DNA of 64,000 nt from Streptomyces sp. AC558_RSS880 (GTDB lineage: Bacteria > Actinomycetota > Actinomycetes > Streptomycetales > Streptomycetaceae): contig NZ_JAGMUJ010000007.1 in assembly GCF_019049255.1 (NCBI RefSeq), forward strand, positions 312,035-376,034, read 5' to 3'. A program made the position numbers and the translations under genes. Of the stretch, positions 36,867 to 45,090 are shown piece by piece. Numbering within the stretch: position 1 is the first letter of the stretch; each line of letters opens with the position of its first letter. The notes under the pieces were generated by a model that saw nothing but the letters and a program-made list of their open reading frames with translations, was not told where the DNA came from and did no database searches.

Positions 36867-38150
36867 ATGAACATCTGTGTAGTAGCGCTCGGCAAGATCG
36901 GGCTTCCGCTCGCCGTGCAGTTCGCTTCCAAGGGCCACCGGGTCATCGGCGCGGACGTCAACGAGAAGGTCGTCGAGCTGGTCAACGCCGGTGTCGAGCC
37001 CTTTCCCGGTGAGCACGACCTGGACGTGAAGCTGAAGCAGGCCGTCGACGCCGGCCTGCTGAGCGCGACGACGGACACGGCCGCCGCGGTGGCCGAGTCC
37101 GAGGCGGTCGTCGTGGTCGTCCCGCTGTTCGTCGACGCCGAGGGCGTACCGGACTTCGGCTGGATGGACTCCGCCACGAAGGCGATCGCGCAGGGCCTCA
37201 AGCCCGGCACCCTCGTCTCCTACGAGACCACCCTGCCGGTCGGCACCACCCGCACCCGCTGGGCGCCGATGCTCGCCGAGGGCTCGGGCCTGACCGCGGG
37301 CGAGGACTTCCACCTGGTCTTCTCACCCGAGCGCGTGCTCACCGGACGGGTCTTCGCCGACCTGCGCCGCTACCCGAAGCTGGTCGGCGGCATCGACGAG
37401 GCGTCGACGGCGCGCGGTGTCGCGTTCTACGAGGCGGTCCTGGACTTCGACGCCCGCGACGACCTGCCCCGCCCCAACGGGGTCTGGGACCTGGTCACGG
37501 CGGAGGCGTCCGAGCTCGCCAAGCTCGCCGAGACCACCTACCGCGACGTCAACATCGGCCTGGCCAACCAGTTCGCGCGGTTCGCCGACAGCAACGGCAT
37601 CGACGTCAAGAAGGTCATCGAGGCCTGCAACTCGCAGCCCTACAGCCACATCCACCAGCCGGGCATCGCGGTGGGCGGCCACTGCATCCCGATCTACCCG
37701 CGGATGTACCTGTGGAACGACCCGGCCGCGACCGTGGTGCGCTCCGCCCGCGAGGCGAACGCCGCGATGCCCGAGTACGCCGTCGACCTGCTCGCCGCCG
37801 CCTACGGCGACCTGACCGGCGTCAACGTGCTCGTGCTGGGCGCTGCCTACCGCGGTGGCGTCAAGGAGACCGCGTTCTCCGGCGTCTTCCCGACCGTCGA
37901 GGCGCTCAAGGCGCGCGGCGCCGTGCCGTACGTCTCCGACCCGATGTACACCGCCGAGGAGCTGGCGGCGCACGGCCTCACCCCGCACGCCGGTGAGAAG
38001 GTCACAGCCGCGATCCTCCAGGCCGACCACGCCGAGTACCGCGAGCTCACCCCCGCCGACCTGCCGGACGTCACGGTCCTGGTCGACGGACGCCGCACGA
38101 CCGACCCGGAGGCCTGGAAGGGCGTCCGGCGGGTCGTCATCGGCGGCTGA
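36867..38150 (+). CDS. UDP-N-acetyl-sugar 6-dehydrogenase (WbpA/WecC-like)
   Basis: NAD-dependent four-electron dehydrogenase that oxidises C6 of a UDP-HexNAc to a uronic acid. The 427-residue protein has NICVVALGKIGLPLAVQFASKGH at the N-terminus, the family segment SPERVLTGR, TYRDVNIGLANQFA, and the catalytic cysteine C273 in the GGHCIP motif. A C-terminal UDP-binding domain follows. Family knowledge gives two options: UDP-GlcNAc (WbpA) or UDP-ManNAc (WecC); the full set of neighbours favours WbpA. ATG 36867 follows the glycosyltransferase by nine bases. Confidence 0.9.
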   Translation: MNICVVALGKIGLPLAVQFASKGHRVIGADVNEKVVELVNAGVEPFPGEHDLDVKLKQAVDAGLLSATTDTAAAVAESEAVVVVVPLFVDAEGVPDFGWMDSATKAIAQGLKPGTLVSYETTLPVGTTRTRWAPMLAEGSGLTAGEDFHLVFSPERVLTGRVFADLRRYPKLVGGIDEASTARGVAFYEAVLDFDARDDLPRPNGVWDLVTAEASELAKLAETTYRDVNIGLANQFARFADSNGIDVKKVIEACNSQPYSHIHQPGIAVGGHCIPIYPRMYLWNDPAATVVRSAREANAAMPEYAVDLLAAAYGDLTGVNVLVLGAAYRGGVKETAFSGVFPTVEALKARGAVPYVSDPMYTAEELAAHGLTPHAGEKVTAAILQADHAEYRELTPADLPDVTVLVDGRRTTDPEAWKGVRRVVIGG

Positions 38151-38179
38151 CAAGCAGCGTGGTTACGGAAGAAGGAAAT

Positions 38180-39727
38180 ATGCAGAAGCGGCGCCCAGGG
38201 CGTGTGGTCATGCTCGTCGACAATACGATCGACGGTGATTCGCGGGTCCAGAAGAGTGCTCGTTCCATGGCCGACGCAGGGTGGGAGGTACACCTCATAG
38301 GACGTGCTCCCCGCACCGGCGAGGACGAGTACATGCTGGGAGACGCGCATGTCCACCGACTGCCCCTGCTGCGACTTCCCGGCCGGAAGTCCCTGCGTCG
38401 ACGCTTGACGAAGGTGCGTTACCCGCTGGCCTACGAATCCCAGGATCAGGCCATGCTCAAGTCGCGTCAGATCAAGATGAACTGGGCCGAACTGGCGTAT
38501 CTGCGGTCTGGGCAGCAGGAACGCTCCGGTCTTGTGACGCGCGAGCCGCGTACCCCGGGGGTCCCTCTCATCGCTCGCCGTGCGACGGGCAAGGCGCGCC
38601 GTGCGGCCATCGGCATCCGGGTCAGGCAGACGAAGGCGGCCGCAGCGGCCTGGGCGGAGAAGGACGGCCTGCCCGAGAGTGTCGAGGCCCGCTTCTGGAC
38701 GTTCGCCGTCGGTGACCGTGCCTGGCGCCATCTCGATCCCATGCCTCTGCGTTACGACCTCAGCTACCGCAAGAAGATCGATGAACTCGAGCCGGACCTC
38801 ATCCACGCACACGACTTCCGGATGGTCGGTGTGGCGGCTCGCGCCGTGGTGCGTGCCCGTGAGGCGGGACGCGACGTGCGGATGGTCTACGACGCTCACG
38901 AGTACGTGCCGGGCCTGAGCGGCCGCCGCGCCAAGTGGTTGACCTCCCAGGTGGCGTACGAGCGTGAACACATCGGTTTCGCCGACGCCGTGGCCACGGT
39001 GTCCCCCGCGCTGGCCGACCTGTTGGTCAGGGAGCACGGCCTGACCGAGCCCCCGATCATCACACTCAACGCCCCGCCCAAGCCCGAGCCGGGTTCGCAG
39101 CGCACGGACTGGCGGACCGAGTCGGGCGCTCGCGACGTGCGTGAGGCATGCGGTCTGGGCCCCGACACCCCTCTGGTCGTGTATTGCGGTGGCGCGGCCC
39201 CGCAACGCTGTCTGCACACCATCGTGGAGTCCTTGGAGTTCGCCGAGGGCGTCCACGCGGCTTTCGTGGTCAACAACCTGGACGGCCCGTATGTGAGTTC
39301 GCTGAAGGAACTGGCGGAGCGGCTGGGCGCGGCGGACCGTGTGCACTTCATGCCGTACGTGCCCTACGACGTGCTCGTCGGCTTCCTCTCCACCGCCGAC
39401 GTGGGCATCCATCCGCTGATCAAGGGACCGATCAACCACGAGGTCGCGCTGAGCACGAAGTTCTTCGAGTTCATGCACGCTCGGCTGCCGGTGGTCGTCA
39501 GCGATGTGAAGGCCATGTCCGAAGAGATCACCCGGGTCGGGAACGGCGAGGTCTTCCGCTCCGAGGACGGCAAGGACCTGGCCCGCGCGATCGGTGTCGT
39601 CCTGAGCGACCGTGCGCGCTACACCGCGGTGTACGACCGTCCCGGTGTGCTGGACGAGTGGAGCTGGGAGGCGCAGGCGGAGAAGTACGTCGCGCTGTAC
39701 GAGAGGCTGCTCAAGCATCTCGGCTGA
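38180..39727 (+). CDS. GT4-type glycosyltransferase
   Basis: A 515-residue glycosyltransferase of GT-B fold. The N-terminal domain starts RVVMLVDNTIDGDSRVQKSA, with DLIHAHDFRMVGVA and VYDAHEYVPG; the C-terminal nucleotide-binding domain has LVVYCGGAAPQRCLHT and the family-4 segment STKFFEFMHARLPVV. An insert of about 80 charged residues (90-170) may be a membrane-association arm. ATG 38180 is preferred over GTG 38159 because GAAGAAGGAAA lies directly upstream. It is the last gene of the plus-strand operon and ends at a 40-bp palindromic terminator. Donor sugar unknown. Confidence 0.85.
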   Translation: MQKRRPGRVVMLVDNTIDGDSRVQKSARSMADAGWEVHLIGRAPRTGEDEYMLGDAHVHRLPLLRLPGRKSLRRRLTKVRYPLAYESQDQAMLKSRQIKMNWAELAYLRSGQQERSGLVTREPRTPGVPLIARRATGKARRAAIGIRVRQTKAAAAAWAEKDGLPESVEARFWTFAVGDRAWRHLDPMPLRYDLSYRKKIDELEPDLIHAHDFRMVGVAARAVVRAREAGRDVRMVYDAHEYVPGLSGRRAKWLTSQVAYEREHIGFADAVATVSPALADLLVREHGLTEPPIITLNAPPKPEPGSQRTDWRTESGARDVREACGLGPDTPLVVYCGGAAPQRCLHTIVESLEFAEGVHAAFVVNNLDGPYVSSLKELAERLGAADRVHFMPYVPYDVLVGFLSTADVGIHPLIKGPINHEVALSTKFFEFMHARLPVVVSDVKAMSEEITRVGNGEVFRSEDGKDLARAIGVVLSDRARYTAVYDRPGVLDEWSWEAQAEKYVALYERLLKHLG

Positions 39728-39757
39728 TGATCGCGGTCCCATGTGGACCCGGACATG

Positions 39758-39797
39758 AAGAAGGGCTTCCCGCGTCATGACGCGGGAAGCCCTTCTT
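39758..39797. terminator. 40-bp perfect palindrome, bidirectional terminator
   Basis: AAGAAGGGCTTCCCGCGTCA is followed immediately by its exact reverse complement, giving a 20-bp stem with no spacer and a TTCTTGTTCT tail on the plus strand. It lies between two convergent genes (GT4 ending at 39,727 and the epimerase ending at 39,815), so it should stop transcripts from both sides. Confidence 0.88.
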
Positions 39798-39814
39798 GTT
39801 CTGCCCGAGTGGTG

Positions 39815-40918
39815 TTACGGGTGGTGCTGCTGAGAGGCGGCCTCTTCCATCAGCTTGACCACCCGCTGGGCGGCGGTCCCGTCGCCGTAGGGTTCGCCGT
39901 GCGGCGTGGTCGGCGCCGGGCGGGTCGCCAGCGCGGACCAGTCGGCCGGAGCCAGGTCGTGCGGGTCGGGCACGAGGCGATTCCAGTCGTCGTCCAGGGT
40001 CTCCACCCACTCCGTCTCGGGACGGATGGTGGTGCATACGCGGTCCAGCAGGTAAGCCTCCTTCTGCAGCCCGCCGGAGTCGGTCACCACGCCTGCGGAG
40101 GCCAGTACCGCGGCCACCAGACCGGCGTACGGAAGCGGCCGGCCCACCCGCACCGAGCCCTGGTCCAGCCGGATGCCGTGCTGCTCGGCCCGCGCGACCA
40201 GACGCGGGTGCGCCAGCAGCGCCACGGGCAGCGGGAGCCGCGCCAGCGACTCGACGATGGCGCTCAGCCGGGCGGCGTCGTCCGTGTTGTCCGGCCGGTG
40301 CAGTGTCGCCAGCAGGAACGGCTGCTTCGGGTCGATGCCCTCCGGCAGAGCCGGAGCCGGGTGTTCGCCCGCGAGGACGGCGTCCCGGATGCGCAGACAG
40401 ATGTCCACCATCACATCCCCGGCCAGACGGGCGCGGTGCCCCAGACCCTCGTTGGCCAGGTGGCGCATGGCTTCCTCGGTGGGGGCCAGCAGCAGATCGG
40501 CGCAGTGGTCGGTGAGGACCCGGTTGTGCTCCTCGGGCATCCGGCGGTTGAACGACCGCAGGCCCGCCTCCAGGTGAGCCACCGGCAGGTGCTGTTTCAC
40601 CGCTGACAGGGCGCCGGCGATCGTGGAGTTCGTGTCCCCGTAGACCAGCACCCAGTCCGGCTGATGCTCGGCGAGGACCGGATCGAGCGCGGAGAGCACG
40701 GCACCCGTCTGCACGCCATGACTGCCCGAGCCCACCCCGAGGTGCACATCCGGGTCGGGAATACCCAGCCCGGAGAAGAAGACGTCCGACAGGTCGGCGT
40801 CGTAGTGCTGGCCGGTGTGGACGATGACGTGCTCGTGTTCCGTCTGGGCGAAAGCGGCCGCGATGGGCGCGAGCTTCACCAGTTGCGGGCGGGCACCGAC
40901 GATGCTGATGACTTTCAT
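39815..40918 (-). CDS. wecB: UDP-N-acetylglucosamine 2-epimerase, non-hydrolysing
   Basis: Inverts C2 of UDP-GlcNAc or of UDP-2,3-diacetamido-glucuronate. The 367-residue protein shows the family motifs IVGARPQLVKLAPI, VHTGQHYDADLSD, VYGDTNSTIAG, HLEAGLRSFNRRMPEEHNR and VTDSGGLQKEAYLL. ATG at 40918 is chosen because the conserved MKVISIVGARPQ begins there; about 320 upstream codons in the same frame are a shadow. The family cannot be split into WecB and WbpI by eye; the complete set of aminuronate enzymes favours the WbpI role (last step to UDP-ManNAc3NAcA). It is the third gene of a minus-strand unit with the acetyltransferase and acyltransferase. Confidence 0.9.
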   Translation of the reverse strand: MKVISIVGARPQLVKLAPIAAAFAQTEHEHVIVHTGQHYDADLSDVFFSGLGIPDPDVHLGVGSGSHGVQTGAVLSALDPVLAEHQPDWVLVYGDTNSTIAGALSAVKQHLPVAHLEAGLRSFNRRMPEEHNRVLTDHCADLLLAPTEEAMRHLANEGLGHRARLAGDVMVDICLRIRDAVLAGEHPAPALPEGIDPKQPFLLATLHRPDNTDDAARLSAIVESLARLPLPVALLAHPRLVARAEQHGIRLDQGSVRVGRPLPYAGLVAAVLASAGVVTDSGGLQKEAYLLDRVCTTIRPETEWVETLDDDWNRLVPDPHDLAPADWSALATRPAPTTPHGEPYGDGTAAQRVVKLMEEAASQQHHP

Positions 40919-40977
40919 GGGGCACTCTTCAATCTTGGTCGGTTCGACAGGCGGAGACGGCTCGGGCGGACGCCTCG

Positions 40978-42120
40978 TCAGGTCGACGTCACGGACTCGG
41001 CCGGGCTGTGACGTTGCTTGGGCGTCTGGGGGCCGACCCGTCGCAGCAGGCGCTCCAACGGATGTTCGACGTAATGGTAGGCAACGCCGGAGAGGGCCAG
41101 GCTCACCGCCAGCACGGCGGCCCAGAAGGCCGCCAGACCGGCCGTGGTCTGCGGACTGCCGGTCATGTCCAGCAGGAGACGCAGCACGATCTCGTGGAGC
41201 AGATACCAGGCGAACGACCAGTTGCCGAGCCGGATCATCCACGGAGCGGCGAGGCCGGTTCTGCGTTGTCCGAGGTCGCTGTGAGCGGCTGCCGCGACCA
41301 GGGCGGCGAACAGCGGGGCCGAGAGCAACTGCGAGGCGCTGTAGGGGCTGTACCAGAGGGAGTCGGGGACGGCATGCGACCACGGGACCAGTACGGCCTG
41401 CCAGGCCAGCACAAGGACTACGGCGCCGGACAGGGGGACCGGCGGCCGCCATCCGCGCTTGACGGCGATCCCGGCGGCGACTCCGAGGACGAACTGAAGC
41501 GTGCGGGTCGGCGGGAAGTAGTCCAGCGCCCACTGCCGCACCAGGGAGTCGGTCATCACCGAACCGGCCAGCCATACGCCGGCCGAGGCGACACAGACCA
41601 CGATCGCCGTCCCGGCCCGTCGTCGCGCGGTCCGCAGGAAGGGCAGCGTCAGCAGCAGCGGGAAGACGGCGTAGAACCAGGCCTCGTCGGACAGCGACCA
41701 GGCCGCAGGGTTCCCTCCGGACAGGATCTGACGGTCCGGCACCCAGGCGTTGAGCATGAGCAGGGTCGCCGCGACGCCCTTGAGGGAGACCGGCGTTCCC
41801 ACGGCGTACCAGACGGCGACGGAGGCGGCCACGGACACGGCGAGCATCGGCCAGATCCGGGCGAAGCGACGCCACAGGAACACCTTGGCCGGCACGCGGA
41901 TGCCCTCGTAGGTCCAGGCCAGGACGAAACCGGACAGTACGAAGAAGAACGTGACCCCGCTGCGTCCGTACCAGGTCAGGTCGCTCACGACGGGCAGAGG
42001 CCCTGCTTGGCGTGAGAGATGGTAGAGGACGACTGTCAGGGCGGCCCAGAAGCGCAGCCCGGTCAACGAGGGCAAGCGTCTGTGCCGGCCGGCTCCGCCG
42101 GCTGGACGGGCTATGTCCAC
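40978..42120 (-). CDS. Acyltransferase family 3 membrane protein (surface sugar acylation)
   Basis: A 380-residue integral membrane protein of the OafA/acyltransferase-3 family: LPSLTGLRFWAALTVVLYHLSRQAG (catalytic-type His after helix 1), GRSGVTFFFVLSGFVLAW, FLWRRFARIWPM and AWSLSDEAWFYAVFPLLL. About ten hydrophobic helices follow. In a polysaccharide cluster such enzymes O-acetylate the glycan (inference). It starts with GTG at 42120, 42 bases after the acetyltransferase gene, and ends 59 bases before the epimerase, so the three are one transcript. It has no close similarity by eye to the acyltransferase at 2,957 beyond the family motifs. Confidence 0.85.
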   Translation of the reverse strand: MDIARPAGGAGRHRRLPSLTGLRFWAALTVVLYHLSRQAGPLPVVSDLTWYGRSGVTFFFVLSGFVLAWTYEGIRVPAKVFLWRRFARIWPMLAVSVAASVAVWYAVGTPVSLKGVAATLLMLNAWVPDRQILSGGNPAAWSLSDEAWFYAVFPLLLTLPFLRTARRRAGTAIVVCVASAGVWLAGSVMTDSLVRQWALDYFPPTRTLQFVLGVAAGIAVKRGWRPPVPLSGAVVLVLAWQAVLVPWSHAVPDSLWYSPYSASQLLSAPLFAALVAAAAHSDLGQRRTGLAAPWMIRLGNWSFAWYLLHEIVLRLLLDMTGSPQTTAGLAAFWAAVLAVSLALSGVAYHYVEHPLERLLRRVGPQTPKQRHSPAESVTST

Positions 42121-42162
42121 ATCACTCCGATGTTCCTCATGGGACGGGTGTGCCGGGAGCGG

Positions 42163-42765
42163 TCAGGCGTCCTGCTCCACCAGCCGCCCGCTCTTCTCGT
42201 AGTAGAGCGAGCCGGTCCGGGGGCACTCCCACACACCGCTTGTCCCGTCCCGCTCGACCAGACGGACGCCGGCGCGACCGACCCATCCGATCTGCCGGGC
42301 GGGGACGCCCACCACGAGGGCGAAGTCGGGGACATCCTTGGTGACGACGGCGCCCGCGGCGACCATGGCCCAGCGTCCGATGGTGATCGGTGCGACACAC
42401 ACGGCGCGCGCCCCGATCGACGCCCCGTCGGCGATCTTCACACCGACGGCCTCCCAGTCGCCGCCCCGCTTCTGCTTGCCCTCGGGGTCCACGGAGCGCG
42501 GGTTGTGGTCATTGGTGAGGACCACGGCGGGGCCGATGAAGACACCGTCGCCGAGCTCGGCCGGCTCGTACACGAGCGCGTAGTTCTGCAGCTTGCAGTT
42601 GTCGCCCATGCGCACGCCCAAACCGACGTACGCGCCGCGGCCGATCACACAGCCCTCGCCGAGCCTGGCCCCCTCGCGGATCTGAGCGAGGTCCCAGACG
42701 CTGCTCCCGGCGCCTATCTCGGCGCTCTCGTCGACCTGGGCGCTCGGCTGAACCCTGTAGTTCAC
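42163..42765 (-). CDS. Hexapeptide-repeat N-acetyltransferase (WbpD/WlbB-like)
   Basis: A 200-residue left-handed beta-helix acetyltransferase with the repeat pattern IGAGSSVWDLAQIREGARLGEGCVIG, followed by NYALVYEPAELGDGVFIGPAVVLTNDHNPRSV, a loop with the family's key Asn/His. The match to WbpD/WlbB, which acetylate the 3-amino group of UDP-GlcNAc3NA, is good by motif wording and by context with WbpA-, B-, E- and I-type enzymes. The start is GTG at 42765 with GGAAGTGAG upstream. It is the first gene of the minus-strand unit; its promoter lies in the 0.7-kb intergenic region. Confidence 0.88.
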   Translation of the reverse strand: MNYRVQPSAQVDESAEIGAGSSVWDLAQIREGARLGEGCVIGRGAYVGLGVRMGDNCKLQNYALVYEPAELGDGVFIGPAVVLTNDHNPRSVDPEGKQKRGGDWEAVGVKIADGASIGARAVCVAPITIGRWAMVAAGAVVTKDVPDFALVVGVPARQIGWVGRAGVRLVERDGTSGVWECPRTGSLYYEKSGRLVEQDA

Positions 42766-43489
42766 TTCGTCTTCTCACTTCCGGGGTGGCGGCTACGCCC
42801 GGTGAGCATACGTGGCAGGGGGCCGGGGCCGGGGCCGGTGCCCGCACGGCGACGGAAGACGCCCCCGGTGGTGGACCCGGTGCCGTCCGCTCACCCCGAG
42901 ACTCAAAAGCACTGTGTGCGGTGGTCGGTCCGGCAATTCCTCCGTGGGACGTTCCTTGCCCGGATGTCCCGCATGGTGAAAATTTTCGCACTTGGTGGTG
43001 AAACGGCCCATGATTCGGGCCGATCTCTTTATCAAGACGATCGTGCATTCGCACGACACTTCTCGGTCATTCCTTCTCTCACGCCTCGAAACGGTCGTCG
43101 GTTCGGCCGTGGTGGCGACGTGGCGACGCAGATGCGCGAGCAGGCCGAGCCAACGGGAAGCGGAGCCCAAGTGAAGCAGTGGTGAAGGCAATTGGAGCAT
43201 ACCGGGGCAAGGGGGTGGCGGTCGGCGGGACTGTCCGGACTGCCGTGGGGGAGGGATTGCCGCCCTGGTGACTCTTCGCCGGATTTGCTTCGAGGGTGCA
43301 CGCGGAGGAATGAGAGGGAGCGGTGCCGTTATATGCCCGACCAATGGACGACCTGTGTGCTTCCTGTGATTTATGTCATGGTCACCGAGAGGTGAACGGG
43401 TATTGCAGACCGGCTTGACGCGAAGCAATGATCTTTCGACTTTTTAATTCCTCCTTATTTACGGGGCGCCTGTGTCAAGGGTGAGGAAA
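42766..43489. other. 0.7-kb AT-richer divergent intergenic region
   Basis: No gene could be supported between the acetyltransferase and the FG-GAP gene. The stretch from about 42,960 to 43,470 is clearly richer in A/T than neighbouring DNA (for example AAAATTTTCG at 42978 and CTTTTTAATTCC around 43440). It should hold the promoters of both divergent units. Short open frames have no ribosome binding site or conserved wording. It may be the junction between the sugar cassette and the toxin cassette. Confidence 0.5.
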
Positions 43490-45016
43490 ATGTGGCGGCG
43501 CGGGTCTGTCGCCGTCTTCGTGGGAGCGCTGCTGACGTTCGGGCTGGGAACCGGCGGTACGCCCGCCGCGGCCGCCGTCGCATGTCCCTCCGGCGTGGAC
43601 TCGGACTTCAACGGCGACGGCATCAGGGACACGGCGATCGCCGACCCGGAGGCGACGGTGGCCGGCATGCGGAAGGCGGGTGAGGTCCACGTCGTCTACG
43701 GCGGGGGCAAGGGCACGCTGACCATCTCCCAGGAGCCGGACAACGTTCCGGGAGCGCCCGAGACGGGTGACCAGTACGGCTACGCGTTGGCCGTCTACGA
43801 TGCCGACCTCGACGGCTGCAGCGACCTGGTGATCGGCGCGCCGTACGAGGACATCGGCACCGCGGCCGACTCCGGCTTCGTTCACCTGGTCTACGGATCC
43901 ACCAGCGGGCTCAACGCGGGTGGCAAGTCCGTCAAGGAGTTCTACCAGGGCGCCGACAAGGCGCTGGGGGGCGCCGCGGAGGCGGGCGACTGGGTCGGCT
44001 ACGCGGTCGCCGCCGGCAAGACCTCGAGCGGCACGCCGTACCTCCTGATCGGCATCCCCGGTGAGTCGATCGGCACCCAGGAGGACGCCGGTGGCTTCTG
44101 CTACATCCACGGCACGGCGCAGACGGTGGTCGGCGTCAACCAGGAGACCGAGACCGGGGGCGCGGTGCCCGGCGTCGCCGAGCCGGACGACCGCTTCGGC
44201 TCGACCCTCTCCGCAAGCCCGACCCACATCGCGGTCGGCGCGCCCGGCGAGGCGCTCGGCACCACCACCTTCGCCGGAGCCGTGACCACGTTCAGCCACA
44301 CGCTCAGCTCCGGCCACCCCAAGCCGCTCACCGGAATCGCTCAGGACCAGGACACCGTCCTCGGAGCGGAGGAGGTCGGCGACCAGTTCGGCGCCGCGGT
44401 CGCCATGGTCCCGTACCGGGCCTCCGGCGCCACCTCCACCACCGAGTCGCTGCTCGCGGTCGGCATCCCGGGCGAGGACCTGGCGACGACGGTCGACGCG
44501 GGCGCGGTCCAGGTCTTCCGGATCGCGGCGAACGGCACCTTCACCGAGACCACCTGGATCGACCAGAACGCCACGGACATGGCCGAGGAGACCGAGGCCG
44601 GTGACTTCTTCGGCCAGCGGCTCGCCGCCGTCAACACCGCTCCGAACGCCACGTCCACCGCCGCGAACACCCGGCTGGCCATCGGTGTGCCCGGCGAGGA
44701 GTCGTCCGAGGAGCACCGGGACAAGGGCGGCGTCCAGATCGTCCCGCTGGTCGGTGCGCCCGGCGCCTCCGACGGGTGGATCGACCCCGGCTACGGCATC
44801 CCGGGCATCCCCGCCCCGCGCCAGCTCGCCGGCCTCTCCCTCGCCGCGACCCCCTCGCTGCTCTACGTCGGAATGCCCTACGGCCCGACCGAGGGCCGGG
44901 CGGTCCACGGCTTCCCCTGGAACGTGGCCTCCGGCGAAGCCCCGACCGTGACGATCAAGCCCGGCGAGGGCGGGCTCCCGGCGACCGGCACCGCCTTCGG
45001 AGCGACGGTCCGATGA
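43490..45016 (+). CDS. Secreted FG-GAP repeat protein of the toxin cassette
   Basis: A protein of about 508 residues with a Sec signal peptide (MWRRGSVAVFVGALLTFGLG, then an Ala-rich cleavage region). The body is made of integrin-alpha-like FG-GAP repeats. Two have calcium-type loops (DFNGDGIRDTAIADP and DADLDGCSDLVIGAP). Others are degenerate but keep the VGIPGE/VGAPGE turns and the EAGDxFG linkers, as expected for a beta-propeller. Such proteins bind surfaces or partner proteins outside the cell. ATG 43490 is preferred for AAGGGTGAGG upstream; an in-frame GTG at 43472 adds six residues. It is immediately upstream of the LamG protein and RHS toxin, suggesting a joint extracellular function. 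Confidence 0.8.
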   Translation: MWRRGSVAVFVGALLTFGLGTGGTPAAAAVACPSGVDSDFNGDGIRDTAIADPEATVAGMRKAGEVHVVYGGGKGTLTISQEPDNVPGAPETGDQYGYALAVYDADLDGCSDLVIGAPYEDIGTAADSGFVHLVYGSTSGLNAGGKSVKEFYQGADKALGGAAEAGDWVGYAVAAGKTSSGTPYLLIGIPGESIGTQEDAGGFCYIHGTAQTVVGVNQETETGGAVPGVAEPDDRFGSTLSASPTHIAVGAPGEALGTTTFAGAVTTFSHTLSSGHPKPLTGIAQDQDTVLGAEEVGDQFGAAVAMVPYRASGATSTTESLLAVGIPGEDLATTVDAGAVQVFRIAANGTFTETTWIDQNATDMAEETEAGDFFGQRLAAVNTAPNATSTAANTRLAIGVPGEESSEEHRDKGGVQIVPLVGAPGASDGWIDPGYGIPGIPAPRQLAGLSLAATPSLLYVGMPYGPTEGRAVHGFPWNVASGEAPTVTIKPGEGGLPATGTAFGATVR

Positions 45017-45090
45017 CGGCATTCCGAGGAAGCGACGCGGCCGGCGGCCGCACGGGTGGGACAGACATGAACCGACTGGAGAGTGGACGC

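Noticed and set aside
39758..39797. Palindrome as a mobile-element end or attachment site
   Set aside because: No transposase or integrase nearby and no second copy noticed; the position between convergent genes fits a terminator best.
42992..43174. 60-codon open frame in the intergenic region
   Set aside because: No ribosome binding site, atypical codons and no recognisable sequence.
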